DNA of 64,000 nt, taken from Asticcacaulis sp. SL142. Its GTDB lineage: Bacteria; Pseudomonadota; Alphaproteobacteria; Caulobacterales; Caulobacteraceae. The position numbers and the translations under genes are program-made. Positions 1 to 9,138 of the stretch are shown piece by piece; the stretch's first letter is position 1, and every line of letters begins with the position of its first letter. The notes under the pieces are model-generated. The model was not told where the DNA came from. It made no database searches and saw only the letters and a list, made by a program, of their open reading frames with translations. The DNA lies in the NCBI RefSeq assembly GCF_026625745.1, contig NZ_CP113061.1:744001-808000 (forward strand), read 5' to 3'.

Positions 1-1
1 C

Positions 2-673
2 CGCAGAGGATCAGAAAATGATCGTGCGCGCGCCAAACGCCGAGAAGATTTTCTGGTGCCTATCGCCAAGGCATGGAGCACGCAGGTCGGCTGCGATGTC
101 GCCTCTGCCGGCGTGCAGGTGCATGGAGGCATGGGTTTCATCGAAGAAACCGGCGCCGCTCAGCACTACCGCGACGCTCGCATTGCCCCCATTTACGAGG
201 GCACCAACGGTATTCAGGCCGCTGATCTGGTGGGGCGCAAATTATCGCAGGATAACGGACTCGCGGCAAAAGAGTTAAGTGAAGACATCAGAAAATTCAT
301 AAAATCTACTGAAAATAAGAATATAATCACATTATCAGATTTGCATAACGCACTGCAGACGTTTGATGACGCCACAGACTGGCTGATCATGCAAAAATCG
401 CAAAATGCTGCGGCCGTTGCGACCGCAGCCAGCCGATACCTGACCTTGTGTGGCGATCTTATCGGCGGATGGCTGCTGGCGAAAGGCGCACTTGCGGCGC
501 AAAAATTGTTGGATCAGGGTGATGGCGATCACGACTGGTTAAGGTCCAAAATCGCTCTCTATGAAATATACAGCACGCAGGTTTTAAGCGCAGCCCCCGC
601 TCATTTAACGGCCATCAAGATGACCAACGCCCCTCTTGAGGTCTTAATGGCAGCCGCAATTTATCCTGATTAG
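2..673 (+). CDS. Acyl-CoA dehydrogenase, C-terminal part (5' end outside window)
   Basis: The reading frame is open from base 2, so the gene begins upstream of the window. The visible part carries the last helices of an acyl-CoA dehydrogenase fold: a GGMGF motif, then YRDARIAPIYEGTNGIQ, the usual FAD and substrate-contacting stretch. It continues with about 130 residues resembling the extra C-terminal domain of the long DmdC-like acyl-CoA dehydrogenases. The family performs FAD-dependent alpha,beta-dehydrogenation of acyl-CoA in the cytoplasm, passing electrons to ETF. The substrate cannot be told from this fragment; fatty acyl-CoA or 3-methylmercaptopropionyl-CoA are both possible. The stop overlaps the end of the convergent protease gene by 4 bases. 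Confidence 0.9.
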   Translation, partial: RRGSENDRARAKRREDFLVPIAKAWSTQVGCDVASAGVQVHGGMGFIEETGAAQHYRDARIAPIYEGTNGIQAADLVGRKLSQDNGLAAKELSEDIRKFIKSTENKNIITLSDLHNALQTFDDATDWLIMQKSQNAAAVATAASRYLTLCGDLIGGWLLAKGALAAQKLLDQGDGDHDWLRSKIALYEIYSTQVLSAAPAHLTAIKMTNAPLEVLMAAAIYPD

Positions 674-1584
674 GGCTTAGTCGTCTTAACCGCAGACGGC
701 TTGGCGCCACTATTGGTCGGTCTTGTCGGATCTGGCACAATGTCACCGGTTGAATTGTCAGGCGTCTTTGGCGGGCCTGACGATACTGGCCGAACCACCA
801 GCTTTTGCCGCAACGCCTCTTCGTCCTGAGATTTCAGCAGCTTATCAATCGTAGACCGCACAAACACGGCGTGGGTCACCAACCCAAGTTCAAGTCGGCG
901 ATTGTCCTGCTCAACCTGCTTAGTCAAAATACCCGCAATAAAGGTAATCGACGGCTGCTCAGTGCCCGGACGACGGGTCGTACGATCCGTCATAAATACG
1001 GGCCCACCTGAATTGCCAGGAATAGCTGTTAAATCAATAAGAAATGTTGGATAGTTCGTGCTGGGTGTTAAGGGATATGAGGCCACACGACCCGCCCGCA
1101 GAATAGGAAATCCGGCCGGATTAGCCGACAACCCATGCGGATAGCCGAGCGTCATCATTTCATCGCCCGGCCCGATGCGGTAGTCGCTAAAGGTCTTTTC
1201 ATCCGCCAGCCAGCCGATAGGCACTACATTGTCTTTGTACGCTGCGGGCACCTCAACCGGAATTACCGCCACATCTTCCTTGCCGTGCTGCACCCACAAA
1301 GGACCACGATCAGAACGGATAGTCAGCTTTGACGGCCCATATTGCCACTTGCCCGTTGCGCCTTCAAAACGCCAACCGATACGGACATCATTGGACGGCA
1401 TCTTCTCAAAAACATGAGCGGCGGTGACCAGAACAATTTCGGGGGGATTGCTGGCAGAATTATACCCTCTGGGCACAGACACCAGAAAGCCAGTCCCCAC
1501 CATGCGCTTCCCATCGGCCAGAGGCTGATCGATTTGCACGGTTGCTTTGATGAGTTCCAGCGTTAAATCAGCGTCCATAAGCAC
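670..1584 (-). CDS. Trypsin-like serine protease
   Basis: 304 residues with a chymotrypsin/trypsin-type catalytic triad in the expected order: His57 in VTAAHVF, Asp104 in KEDVAVIPV and Ser192 in PGNSGGPVF. The GTGFLV strand before the histidine is also typical. No signal peptide or membrane segment is visible, so the enzyme looks cytosolic or exported by an unrecognised route. There is no PDZ domain, which separates it from DegP/HtrA proteins. The last 40 residues are rich in Pro, Thr and Lys and look disordered. The start is either GTG at 1584 or ATG at 1578; a GAGG stands 5 and 11 bases upstream respectively. The substrate is unknown. It is transcribed away from the oligopeptidase gene. Confidence 0.85.
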   Translation of the reverse strand: MLMDADLTLELIKATVQIDQPLADGKRMVGTGFLVSVPRGYNSASNPPEIVLVTAAHVFEKMPSNDVRIGWRFEGATGKWQYGPSKLTIRSDRGPLWVQHGKEDVAVIPVEVPAAYKDNVVPIGWLADEKTFSDYRIGPGDEMMTLGYPHGLSANPAGFPILRAGRVASYPLTPSTNYPTFLIDLTAIPGNSGGPVFMTDRTTRRPGTEQPSITFIAGILTKQVEQDNRRLELGLVTHAVFVRSTIDKLLKSQDEEALRQKLVVRPVSSGPPKTPDNSTGDIVPDPTRPTNSGAKPSAVKTTKP

Positions 1585-1640
1585 TCTGCCCTCGAATAAA
1601 CCCGGCTGGCGGTGAATCTTACCAAACCGTCATTTGACGT

Positions 1641-1682
1641 ATGGTTAAGAACTATCGCAATCTCATTACAAAGATTAACCAT
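1641..1682. promoter_or_regulatory. Inverted TTAACCAT half-sites between divergent protease and oligopeptidase genes
   Basis: ATGGTTAA at 1641-1648 and TTAACCAT at 1675-1682 form an exact 8-bp inverted pair separated by 26 bases. A TTGACG that could be a -35 element lies at 1634-1639, pointing to the plus-strand gene. TTAACCAT resembles a CtrA half-site described in Caulobacter. The match is seen; control by CtrA is inference. Confidence 0.35.
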
Positions 1683-1734
1683 TTCCATCCCCATCATCCC
1701 CGGTCATCGGGCAATCTGTCAAAGGTGTAATCAC

Positions 1735-3975
1735 ATGAAAAGCCGCATAAATCGCAGAAACATGCTTGTAAGCAGCATAAGTGTTGGATTTATGGTCAAC
1801 TCTGGTTTTGGTGTCACACCCGCCCTATCCGCTTCAGGAAGTCATATGTCTAAACTTACCGCCCCAAAGGCTAAAAAGATCCCCTTAAAGATCGAGCAAC
1901 TGGGCTATACCCGCATCGACAATTACAACTGGATGAAGGATGACCGTTGGCAAGAGGTGCTGCGTGATCCCGACCTGATTAAGGCCGACGTCAAAGACCA
2001 CCTCATCATTGAGAACGCCTATTCCAAGGATATGCTAAAGCCGACCGAAGCGCTTCAGGCCACTCTGTTTGAGGAAATGAAGGGCCGCATCAAGGAAGAC
2101 GATTCGTCGGTGCCTGCCGCAGACGGGGATTGGGAATATTACGTCCGCTATAATAAGGGCGCGCAGCATCCGATCAACGCCCGTAAACCGCGCGGCAAAG
2201 ACAAGATCAGCAAAGAAATCATCCCGTTTGCCTCCATCCCGACCAATGAGCAAATCCTGCTGGATGAAGATGCCGCCGCAAAGGGTACAGACTACTACTC
2301 TACCGGTACGACGACCCACAGCCCCGACCACAAGCTTTATGGCTGGTCTGAAGACACCCAAGGGTCTGAAGTTTATAAAATCTACGTGAAGGATATGGCA
2401 ACGGGTGAGCGCCTAGGCACGCCGGTTGAAAGTGCGACCGGTGATTTTGTCTTTTCGCCGGACTCGCAATATCTGTTCTGGACGTTCCGTGACGACAATG
2501 GCCGCCCATCGCGTATTTACCGCCGTCCCGCTAAAGGCGGTGACGACGTTCTGATATACGAAGAAAAAGACCCCGGCTTTTTCATTGGCGTCGGCACCCT
2601 GTCGTCCGATAAGTACATCGTCATCAGCATTGGCAATCAGGAAACGTCTGAATCATGGCTGATACCGGCCTCCGATCCTACCAAGGCTCCGGTCTGCGTT
2701 GAACCCCGCGTGACAGGCGTCATGTATGAAGTGGATCACTGGGATGATCGCTTTGTCATCCTGACCAATGCCGACGACGCCATGGACTTCAAGGTGATGA
2801 CCTCAACCGCATCCCTGCCCTCAAAATCGACCTGGCAGCCGTGGATCGCCCATCGCCCCGGCACTTACATCACCGGGTTAGGTCTGTATAAGGGCCATAT
2901 GGTGCGGGTTGAGCGTGAAAATGCCAATTCCCGCATAGTCGTGACGAAAAAAGCCGACCTCAGCGAACACACCATCGCCGTCAATGAAGAAGCCTTCGCC
3001 CTCGGCATGGGTGGATCATTGGAATATGACACAACGGTGATGCGCTATACCTATACGTCGCCCACGACGCCCGCGCAGACCTACGACTATGACATGGACA
3101 GCCGCCAGAAAAGCCTGCGTAAGACGCAGGTTATTCCGTCCGGCCACAATCCGGCTGATTACATCGCCAGACGCCTGTATGCCAAGGCACCGGACGGTGT
3201 TGAGGTGCCGATCACGGTTTTGATAAAAAAAGGCGTCAAGCTGGATGGCAGCGCTCCCATGCTACTTTATGGGTACGGTTCCTATGGCATTCCGATGGAG
3301 CCCAGCTTTTCGATCCGTAACCTGAGCCTTGTTAATCGCGGCTGGATCTATGCCACAGCCCATATTCGTGGCGGCTCTGAAAAAGGCCGTGGCTGGTTCA
3401 TGGATGGCCGAAAATTCAAGAAAAAGAATACCTTCACCGACTTTATCGCCTGCGCCGAACACCTGACCGCAAACGGTTATGGCTCCAAAGGCCGGATCGT
3501 CGCTTATGGCGGCTCGGCGGGTGGATTATTGATGGGGGCCATTACCAACATGCGGCCAGATTTGTGGGCTGGCGTGATCGGGGCTGTGCCGTTTGTTGAC
3601 GTGCTCAACACCATGAGCGACACCACCCTGCCTCTCACCCCGCCCGAATGGCCGGAATGGGGCAATCCAATTGAGGACAAGGCAGCCTATGACTACATTG
3701 TCTCCTACAGCCCTTATGACAACATCACGGCCAAGGCCTATCCGCCTGTACTGGCGACCGGCGGCCTGAGCGATCCGCGCGTCACCTACTGGGAGCCGAT
3801 GAAGTGGATTTCGGCTCTGCGCGAGCACAACACGTCGGATGCCCCTATGCTGCTGAAAATCAATATGGAAGCTGGTCACGGCGGGGCGTCGGGGCGCTTT
3901 GACTTTCTGAAGGAAATCGCGTTCGATTATGCTTTTGCTATCTGGGCTGTCGATAAAGGGTACTTGAAAGCGTAA
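1735..3975 (+). CDS. Oligopeptidase B-like prolyl oligopeptidase family protein (S9), exported
   Basis: 746 residues from the ATG at 1735, chosen because AAAGG stands 7-8 bases upstream; the frame stays open to a GTG at 1612, but that has no comparable site. The N-terminus has a twin-arginine-like NRRNMLV followed by a hydrophobic stretch, suggesting Tat export. A beta-propeller region (about residues 60-460) precedes an alpha/beta hydrolase domain. The likely triad is Ser594 in GGSAGG, Asp680 in LSDPRV and His715 in EAGHGG. The sequence around the serine and the PFVDVLNTM segment resemble oligopeptidase B, which cleaves short peptides after basic residues; specificity is inferred. Its stop codon abuts the ATG of the next gene, so the two are probably translated together. 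Confidence 0.88.
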   Translation: MKSRINRRNMLVSSISVGFMVNSGFGVTPALSASGSHMSKLTAPKAKKIPLKIEQLGYTRIDNYNWMKDDRWQEVLRDPDLIKADVKDHLIIENAYSKDMLKPTEALQATLFEEMKGRIKEDDSSVPAADGDWEYYVRYNKGAQHPINARKPRGKDKISKEIIPFASIPTNEQILLDEDAAAKGTDYYSTGTTTHSPDHKLYGWSEDTQGSEVYKIYVKDMATGERLGTPVESATGDFVFSPDSQYLFWTFRDDNGRPSRIYRRPAKGGDDVLIYEEKDPGFFIGVGTLSSDKYIVISIGNQETSESWLIPASDPTKAPVCVEPRVTGVMYEVDHWDDRFVILTNADDAMDFKVMTSTASLPSKSTWQPWIAHRPGTYITGLGLYKGHMVRVERENANSRIVVTKKADLSEHTIAVNEEAFALGMGGSLEYDTTVMRYTYTSPTTPAQTYDYDMDSRQKSLRKTQVIPSGHNPADYIARRLYAKAPDGVEVPITVLIKKGVKLDGSAPMLLYGYGSYGIPMEPSFSIRNLSLVNRGWIYATAHIRGGSEKGRGWFMDGRKFKKKNTFTDFIACAEHLTANGYGSKGRIVAYGGSAGGLLMGAITNMRPDLWAGVIGAVPFVDVLNTMSDTTLPLTPPEWPEWGNPIEDKAAYDYIVSYSPYDNITAKAYPPVLATGGLSDPRVTYWEPMKWISALREHNTSDAPMLLKINMEAGHGGASGRFDFLKEIAFDYAFAIWAVDKGYLKA

Positions 3976-4527
3976 ATGTCTGACACCGGATCAATCACAG
4001 TCCGCAAAGCCACCTTTGCGGACTTTTCCATCATCACTGAAATTTACGGCCATAACTGCCTTTACGGGACAGGCACATTTGCGCTTGAGCCCGCGACACC
4101 GCAGGAGATGATGTCGCGCTGGCATGAGATCCGCCAGATGGACCTGCCGTATCTGGTGGCCGTGGAAGGCAATAATGTGCTTGGCTTTGCCTATGCATCG
4201 CCCTTCCGCACCCGCCCCGGATACCGCTACGGCATTGAAGACAGCATCTATATCCACCCAGACCACCACGGAAAGGGTATCGGAAAAGCATTGCTGTCCG
4301 AATTGGTAACCACGACAACCGAACTGGGCTATTACACCATGATCGCCGTAATCGGGGATGGTGAAAATGCCGCCTCAATCAGCGTTCATAAATCCATGGG
4401 CTTTGTGGAAACCGGACGACTGCCCAATGCCGGTTACAAACTTGGCCGTTGGCTAGACGTGGTTTTCATGTGTCGCGAACTGCGGCCATTAGACAATCCC
4501 CCCGTGGGGATGGGCTGGAGCCAGTAG
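3976..4527 (+). CDS. GNAT N-acetyltransferase, phosphinothricin acetyltransferase-like
   Basis: 183 residues forming a single GNAT domain. The acetyl-CoA binding loop is seen as HHGKGIGKALL (about residues 95-105), followed by IGDGENAASISVHKSMGF and a C-terminal GRWLDVVFM strand. These match the Pat/YncA group, which acetylates phosphinothricin, methionine sulfone or related amino acids. The native substrate is not known from sequence. The ATG directly follows the TAA of the oligopeptidase gene, implying one transcript and translational coupling. A cytoplasmic enzyme; a peptide- or amino-acid-related role would fit the neighbour but is inference. Confidence 0.88.
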   Translation: MSDTGSITVRKATFADFSIITEIYGHNCLYGTGTFALEPATPQEMMSRWHEIRQMDLPYLVAVEGNNVLGFAYASPFRTRPGYRYGIEDSIYIHPDHHGKGIGKALLSELVTTTTELGYYTMIAVIGDGENAASISVHKSMGFVETGRLPNAGYKLGRWLDVVFMCRELRPLDNPPVGMGWSQ

Positions 4528-4584
4528 GTCGTCCTGTTGTCATAACTAATTCCGCTTAAGCTCGGAAAATTCGACTTATTCATG

Positions 4585-4624
4585 GCCCAGAATTTGTGCC
4601 CCGAAATTGTGGCCCGGAAATTGC
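4585..4624 (+). repeat. Three imperfect 13-14 bp tandem units
   Basis: Units at 4585-4597, 4598-4611 and 4612-4624 share the pattern GCCC(A/C/G)GAAATTGT with a few changes. They lie in the short gap before the acyltransferase gene. They may be a protein-binding array or chance; no known motif is recognised. Confidence 0.4.
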
Positions 4625-4663
4625 TCAGTCTGCCCAACAAGCAGATCGTAGCAACGGTGTCAT

Positions 4664-5812
4664 ATGACCAGTCTTCAATTTTTATTACCACAGCCCCCGG
4701 TGAGTGCTGTGCGCGACCCGGTCATAGACATTGCCCGCGGCAGTGCCATGCTGCTCGTCATCTTTGGCCATACCTTGCTGATTTTTTTCCTTGCCCGTCC
4801 TGATGGTGGATTTGATCCTCATGCCTTTGCGACGGCTCAGGCTATACAATCCTTCCATATGCCTGCCTTTTATTTCATTTCCGGTATGGCGGCCTTGCGC
4901 CTGCATGAGCGTAATTTTTACCAGGTTGTGTCGCAAGCCCTAACGCTCGTCTTCTTTGCCTACACCACACACCTTATAGCTGTGCCCTTAGTGGGTGCTG
5001 TTCACGGCGATTTTAGCCATCCTGCAAGCCTCGTTAAGATGGCCGTGCGTCCCTTGTTATTGGGTAAGGATTTCGCACTCATGGTACCGTGGTTCCTGAT
5101 ATCCTTGGCAGCCGTACAATGCTTGGCCTGGGTTTATCTACATAGCTCGCGCATGGTCAGGATAGCCCTTGCAACCAGTCTGATAGCTATTTTCATAGCT
5201 GATGCCAACGGCCTCAAGGTCGTGTTCATGGATAACACCTGGGGCATCGGTCTATTCTTTTTCCTGATGGGACGTGCGTTCAGCGGCCTTAAAAAGCCAA
5301 GCGTCACACCTTGGCTCGCGGCCGTCGCGGCCTTGGTAACAATAGGGCTTGTTACCATCCTTCATCCCCTGAATAAGGGATGCGCTTTAGATCCGATTTC
5401 AAATTGCAACCAAAGCATTTACCCGTCCTTTGGTGTTAATATCGTTGCCGGACAGCTAGGCTTTTTACCCCTGTTTCTGGTGACCGCATTTCTGGGCATT
5501 GCTAGCCTGATCTTACTCGCGCAAGCCGTGAAATCCTTCCGTGCATCAGTCTTTCTGGTTTGGATAGGTCAAAACACCCTGAGCCTGCTGATCTTAAACG
5601 GGGCTTTTCTGGTACTTGCTACGCCCGTGTTGGCCGCGCACATCTCACTCAGACCATGGGCATGGCTAATATGGTCGGTTCTTATTACGGCAGGGCATAT
5701 AGCGGTTTTACCGCTTATAAAACCGGGGATGGATCGGCTTCAAAACCTTTGTCGCCAGACCGGTGACGCTGTGACCCACAAAGCCCAAAAGCATTTTCCG
5801 GAACGGATTTAG
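4664..5812 (+). CDS. Acyltransferase 3 family integral membrane protein
   Basis: 382 residues with about ten hydrophobic segments. The N-terminus shows the family pattern: an RDPVIDIARG segment leading into a first membrane helix with VIFGHTLL, whose histidine is the conserved putative catalytic residue, then FHMPAFYFISG. The family (OafA, OpgC, WecH and relatives) transfers acyl groups, often acetyl or succinyl, to sugars or other envelope molecules at the inner membrane. The acceptor here is unknown. The ATG at 4664 lacks a strong ribosome binding site. The C-terminus is short and basic. It stands alone, convergent with lpxB with only 5 bases between the stops. Confidence 0.85.
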   Translation: MTSLQFLLPQPPVSAVRDPVIDIARGSAMLLVIFGHTLLIFFLARPDGGFDPHAFATAQAIQSFHMPAFYFISGMAALRLHERNFYQVVSQALTLVFFAYTTHLIAVPLVGAVHGDFSHPASLVKMAVRPLLLGKDFALMVPWFLISLAAVQCLAWVYLHSSRMVRIALATSLIAIFIADANGLKVVFMDNTWGIGLFFFLMGRAFSGLKKPSVTPWLAAVAALVTIGLVTILHPLNKGCALDPISNCNQSIYPSFGVNIVAGQLGFLPLFLVTAFLGIASLILLAQAVKSFRASVFLVWIGQNTLSLLILNGAFLVLATPVLAAHISLRPWAWLIWSVLITAGHIAVLPLIKPGMDRLQNLCRQTGDAVTHKAQKHFPERI

Positions 5813-5817
5813 GGTAG

Positions 5818-7008
5818 TCAAGCTCGTGTCAGTTTGAGAAAATCGATAACGCTCTGTGCGGCCAGTTCGGCGGGGGGGCGCTGCCCACGGCCCATCTGAT
5901 CAAGGGCCGCGTACTGCGCTTCAATCTGTGACCGGCGCACCTGTGGATTATCCAGTCGCTCGCGCACCGCGCTCACCAGATTATCCACCGTGCAGTCTTT
6001 TTGAAGATATTCAGGCGCAATTGCCTTACCGGCAACAATGTTGAACAGCGTCACATATTTCAAAGACGACAGCGCTTTGAAAATATAATAGGTCAATGGC
6101 TCGACCTTATAAGCAATGATCATGGGACAGCCCGCAAGGGCCAGCTCCGTCGAGACCGTGCCCGAACACGCCAGCGCAAGATCTGCTGTCTTCATGGCGC
6201 CAAGCTTTTCAGCTTCAGAGTCAATCAGATACACGCGGTCCTTAATGTCCCCGATCACCTCATGCACCAAAGCTCTGACGGTATCCGCGACCGGTAACAC
6301 GACCTTTAGATCAGGCCGTTCCGCCAATAATTGCTCAATTGTTGCTTTAAATACCGGCATGAGCCGTTTGATTTCCGAAGGACGGCTGCCCGGCAGAACC
6401 AGCAGCATCTGCTGCCCATTTTTTCGCTCGATGGCCCTGGAAACGGCATCAGGGTCGGCTTTAGTGAAGTCGACATTCAGCGCCGGGTTACCGACCACTA
6501 CGGTCTTCAACCCCTCGCGCTCAAAATAGGGGGCATCCATCGGGTGCAGAGCCAGCAAAAGATCGACACTGCGCGCCAGCGTTTTCGCGCGCCCCGGCCG
6601 TGTTGCCCAAACCTGTGGTCCCACATATTTAATCAGCGCTACATCCGGCATCACCGCCCGTATACCGTGGGCGACTCTTAGCGTGAACCCCCATGAATCG
6701 ATCAAAATGACAGCATCTGGTTTGTCTTTGACGGCCAGTGCAACCGTATCCGCTACCCGCGCTTTGACGCGTTTATAGGCCTTCAAGCCTTCTACCATGC
6801 CTAAAATGGATAACTCGGCGATATCGAACGGACTTTTGAGACCGAGGGCCGCCATGCGCGCGCCGCCAATGCCGACAAAGCGCAACTCCACATTTGAGCG
6901 AGCTTTGAGTTGTATCATTAGCCCCGCCCCCAAAACGTCCCCCGACGCCTCAGCCGCGACCAGCATGATCGTTTTAACGGGGTGGGCTGTCGCTGTCGTC
7001 GAAGCCAT
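5818..7008 (-). CDS. lpxB: Lipid-A-disaccharide synthase
   Basis: 396 residues. LpxB joins UDP-2,3-diacylglucosamine and 2,3-diacylglucosamine-1-phosphate to make the lipid A disaccharide at the inner face of the inner membrane. Family marks are the N-terminal IMLVAAEASGDVLGAG, then YVGPQVWA and LPGSRPSEIKRLMP, the last lying in the nucleotide-sugar binding half. The start ATG at 7008 is preceded by GGGAG at 9 bases, better than the longer open frame to 7086. It overlaps the end of lpxI by 35 bases, so translation is probably coupled. It is the last gene of the envelope cluster. Confidence 0.95.
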   Translation of the reverse strand: MASTTATAHPVKTIMLVAAEASGDVLGAGLMIQLKARSNVELRFVGIGGARMAALGLKSPFDIAELSILGMVEGLKAYKRVKARVADTVALAVKDKPDAVILIDSWGFTLRVAHGIRAVMPDVALIKYVGPQVWATRPGRAKTLARSVDLLLALHPMDAPYFEREGLKTVVVGNPALNVDFTKADPDAVSRAIERKNGQQMLLVLPGSRPSEIKRLMPVFKATIEQLLAERPDLKVVLPVADTVRALVHEVIGDIKDRVYLIDSEAEKLGAMKTADLALACSGTVSTELALAGCPMIIAYKVEPLTYYIFKALSSLKYVTLFNIVAGKAIAPEYLQKDCTVDNLVSAVRERLDNPQVRRSQIEAQYAALDQMGRGQRPPAELAAQSVIDFLKLTRA

Positions 7009-7828
7009 AGATGAATACTCCCAATCGGTCAGCCGCCGCATAGGTAGCGACCTTATCAACGACCAGCAGTTTTCCCACCTGCCCAACTATGCCACACAAG
7101 CCGGCTTGTGCCACCGCCGCCACTGTCGATACACCAATCGTCGGCATATCCAGACGTAAGTCCTGTATGGGCTTTGCCACCTTCGCCAAAACCCCCTTGC
7201 GATCCGCAAGTGAGCCTTTCAGGGCGGATGAAAGACCGCTGATGCGCGCCAGCATCAAGTCAGTCCCATCCTGAGCCTCAACGGCCAGAGTGATTTTATT
7301 CGCCACCACAACCGCCTGACCTATATCCAAAGCCCCGATCACATTGGCGATGCGAATAGCCTCAACCATATCGTCATAGGCTTTGGCGGATGGTTCTGGC
7401 CCAGCCTGAAGGCCATGGCCAACCAAAAGCTGCGGGTTAGCCTCATGCGCCCCCTCGATAGCATAGCCTTTAGCCTCAAACATGTGGGCAACTTGCCGCA
7501 GGAGGCTATCATCACCACCCCGCCCCGCCGCCTGAATGGCGGGCAAATGGGCCGCCCCACCGGCATCACGCTCCATGGTGTCAAAGTCAGGCCGACGCAC
7601 ATAGCCGACCATGCATATGCACTGGCAAGCTTCCTGCGCCAACAGACCAAATATGAGGCCAAAATCCCCCAGTCCAACATCATGGCCGGGATGTTCGTCC
7701 AGTTCCGCCTCAGCAAATCCCTTAAGACGCAGGACACAGTAGGGCCGACCCGTTGCCTTAAGATAGCGCGCCACTTCGACTGGGACCGCGCCCCCGCCCG
7801 CGATCAGCGCCAGTTTGCCCAGTACCAC
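6974..7828 (-). CDS. lpxI: UDP-2,3-diacylglucosamine pyrophosphatase LpxI
   Basis: 284 residues of the LpxI (DUF1009) family, with the N-terminal KLALIAGGGAVPVEVARYL and the C-terminal MPTIGVSTV region. LpxI hydrolyses UDP-2,3-diacylglucosamine to lipid X and UMP, replacing LpxH; the family was first characterised in Caulobacter crescentus. It is cytoplasmic and acts between LpxD and LpxB. The order lpxA-lpxI-lpxB with 4 bases after lpxA and a 35-base overlap with lpxB fits a single transcript. No LpxH-like gene is seen in the window. Confidence 0.95.
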   Translation of the reverse strand: MVLGKLALIAGGGAVPVEVARYLKATGRPYCVLRLKGFAEAELDEHPGHDVGLGDFGLIFGLLAQEACQCICMVGYVRRPDFDTMERDAGGAAHLPAIQAAGRGGDDSLLRQVAHMFEAKGYAIEGAHEANPQLLVGHGLQAGPEPSAKAYDDMVEAIRIANVIGALDIGQAVVVANKITLAVEAQDGTDLMLARISGLSSALKGSLADRKGVLAKVAKPIQDLRLDMPTIGVSTVAAVAQAGLCGIVGQVGKLLVVDKVATYAAADRLGVFIYGFDDSDSPPR

Positions 7829-7832
7829 GTCC

Positions 7833-8621
7833 CTACTCCGCCGGCAGGCAGATGGGGCGGTTGGAATCTTCGCGAATAAAATTCACGATCTCCACAATCT
7901 GCGCCACATCGGAAAAGTTTTCGAGCACATCATCAAGGCGCTCCTGAAGTGTGCCCTCATCGGCAAACATCATCCGATATGCGGTCCGTAGCGACAAAAT
8001 CAGATCGCGCGAAAAGCCCCGACGCTTAAGGCCCACCAGATTAAGCCCTTCAAGCCGGGCATGATTTCCCCAGACCGAGCCATAAGGGATGACATCCTTG
8101 GTCACCATGGCGGCGCCACCCACGAAGCTATAGCGGCCGATACGGGCAAACTGATGTACGCCACACAGTCCGCCCAAAAATACAAAGTCGCCAACCTGTA
8201 CGTGGCCACCTAGCGATGCATTATTGGCCATGACGACATTGTTCCCGACCCCGCAGTCATGGGCTACGTGTGAGCCGACCATAAACAAACAGTCATTCCC
8301 GACGCGCGTGACCGCACCACCCTTGACGGTTCCAGTGTGCATGGTGACATGCTCCCGGATCTGATTCCGCTCGCCGACGATCAGACGCGTAACAGCGCTT
8401 TTGTCATGAGCCAAGTGCTGCGGATGACCACCCAAAACCGCAAACGGATGGATCACCGTCCCCGCCCCGATTTCGGTATGGCCAGTAATCACGGCATGGG
8501 AGATCAGTTCTACCCCATCACCTAACACCGCGTCAGGTCCCACAATCGACCAGGGACCAATTTTGACATCCGCTCCGATTTTAGCTCCGTGGTGGATAAT
8601 GGCGCTCGGATGAATAGTCAT
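7833..8621 (-). CDS. lpxA: Acyl-ACP--UDP-N-acetylglucosamine O-acyltransferase
   Basis: 262 residues, the normal LpxA length. It performs the first step of lipid A synthesis, 3-O-acylation of UDP-GlcNAc. The N-terminal two thirds is a left-handed beta-helix of hexapeptide repeats (IGPWSIVGP and similar). [15 protein letters not shown] carries the catalytic histidine, His121 here, equivalent to His125 of E. coli. The C-terminal part is alpha-helical as in the family. The start codon directly abuts the fabZ stop codon. Confidence 0.96.
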   Translation of the reverse strand: MTIHPSAIIHHGAKIGADVKIGPWSIVGPDAVLGDGVELISHAVITGHTEIGAGTVIHPFAVLGGHPQHLAHDKSAVTRLIVGERNQIREHVTMHTGTVKGGAVTRVGNDCLFMVGSHVAHDCGVGNNVVMANNASLGGHVQVGDFVFLGGLCGVHQFARIGRYSFVGGAAMVTKDVIPYGSVWGNHARLEGLNLVGLKRRGFSRDLILSLRTAYRMMFADEGTLQERLDDVLENFSDVAQIVEIVNFIREDSNRPICLPAE

Positions 8622-9131
8622 TTATTTCGGGCTCTCGACAACCATGGCTGCGAATTCGCACTCACAGACGACCTTGCCGTTGACATAGGCTTCGCCTTTG
8701 AATTTGAAGACGTCACCGCGGTGACGCAAAACCTCCACCTTCATATGAAGCGTATCGCCAGGACGCACAGGACTTCTGAAGCGAGCGCCATCCACCGACA
8801 TAAAGAAAATAGTTTTGCCTTCGACGTCAGCGTCCAGAGATTTCGACATCAGGACCGCACCGGTCTGCCCAATAGCTTCGATGATCAGAACACCGGGCAT
8901 GACGGGATTTTCAGGAAAATGTCCCGGAAAGAACGGCTCATTAAACGTGACGTTCTTGATGCCGGTCATGGTTTTATTCTTGACCCAGTTCTCACCACGA
9001 TCAATCAACAAAAATGGATACCGATGCGGTATACGCCGGAGAATTTCAGCGTAATCTATACTTTCCCCCGCCACAACGTCGGTGTTATCGGCCTTAATTT
9101 CGGCCACGGCCTGATCGGCGTCTTCTGTCAT
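8622..9131 (-). CDS. fabZ: (3R)-hydroxymyristoyl-ACP dehydratase
   Basis: 169 residues from the ATG at 9131; a longer frame to 9284 would run into lpxD and is rejected. This is a hot-dog fold dehydratase of fatty acid elongation. The motif FFPGHFPENPVMPGVLIIEA contains the catalytic His71 and Glu85, matching His54 and Glu68 of E. coli FabZ. Its place between lpxD and lpxA is standard: FabZ and the Lpx acyltransferases compete for hydroxyacyl-ACP. The N-terminal 25 residues are acidic and longer than in E. coli. Confidence 0.95.
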   Translation of the reverse strand: MTEDADQAVAEIKADNTDVVAGESIDYAEILRRIPHRYPFLLIDRGENWVKNKTMTGIKNVTFNEPFFPGHFPENPVMPGVLIIEAIGQTGAVLMSKSLDADVEGKTIFFMSVDGARFRSPVRPGDTLHMKVEVLRHRGDVFKFKGEAYVNGKVVCECEFAAMVVESPK

Positions 9132-9138
9132 TGAGTGG

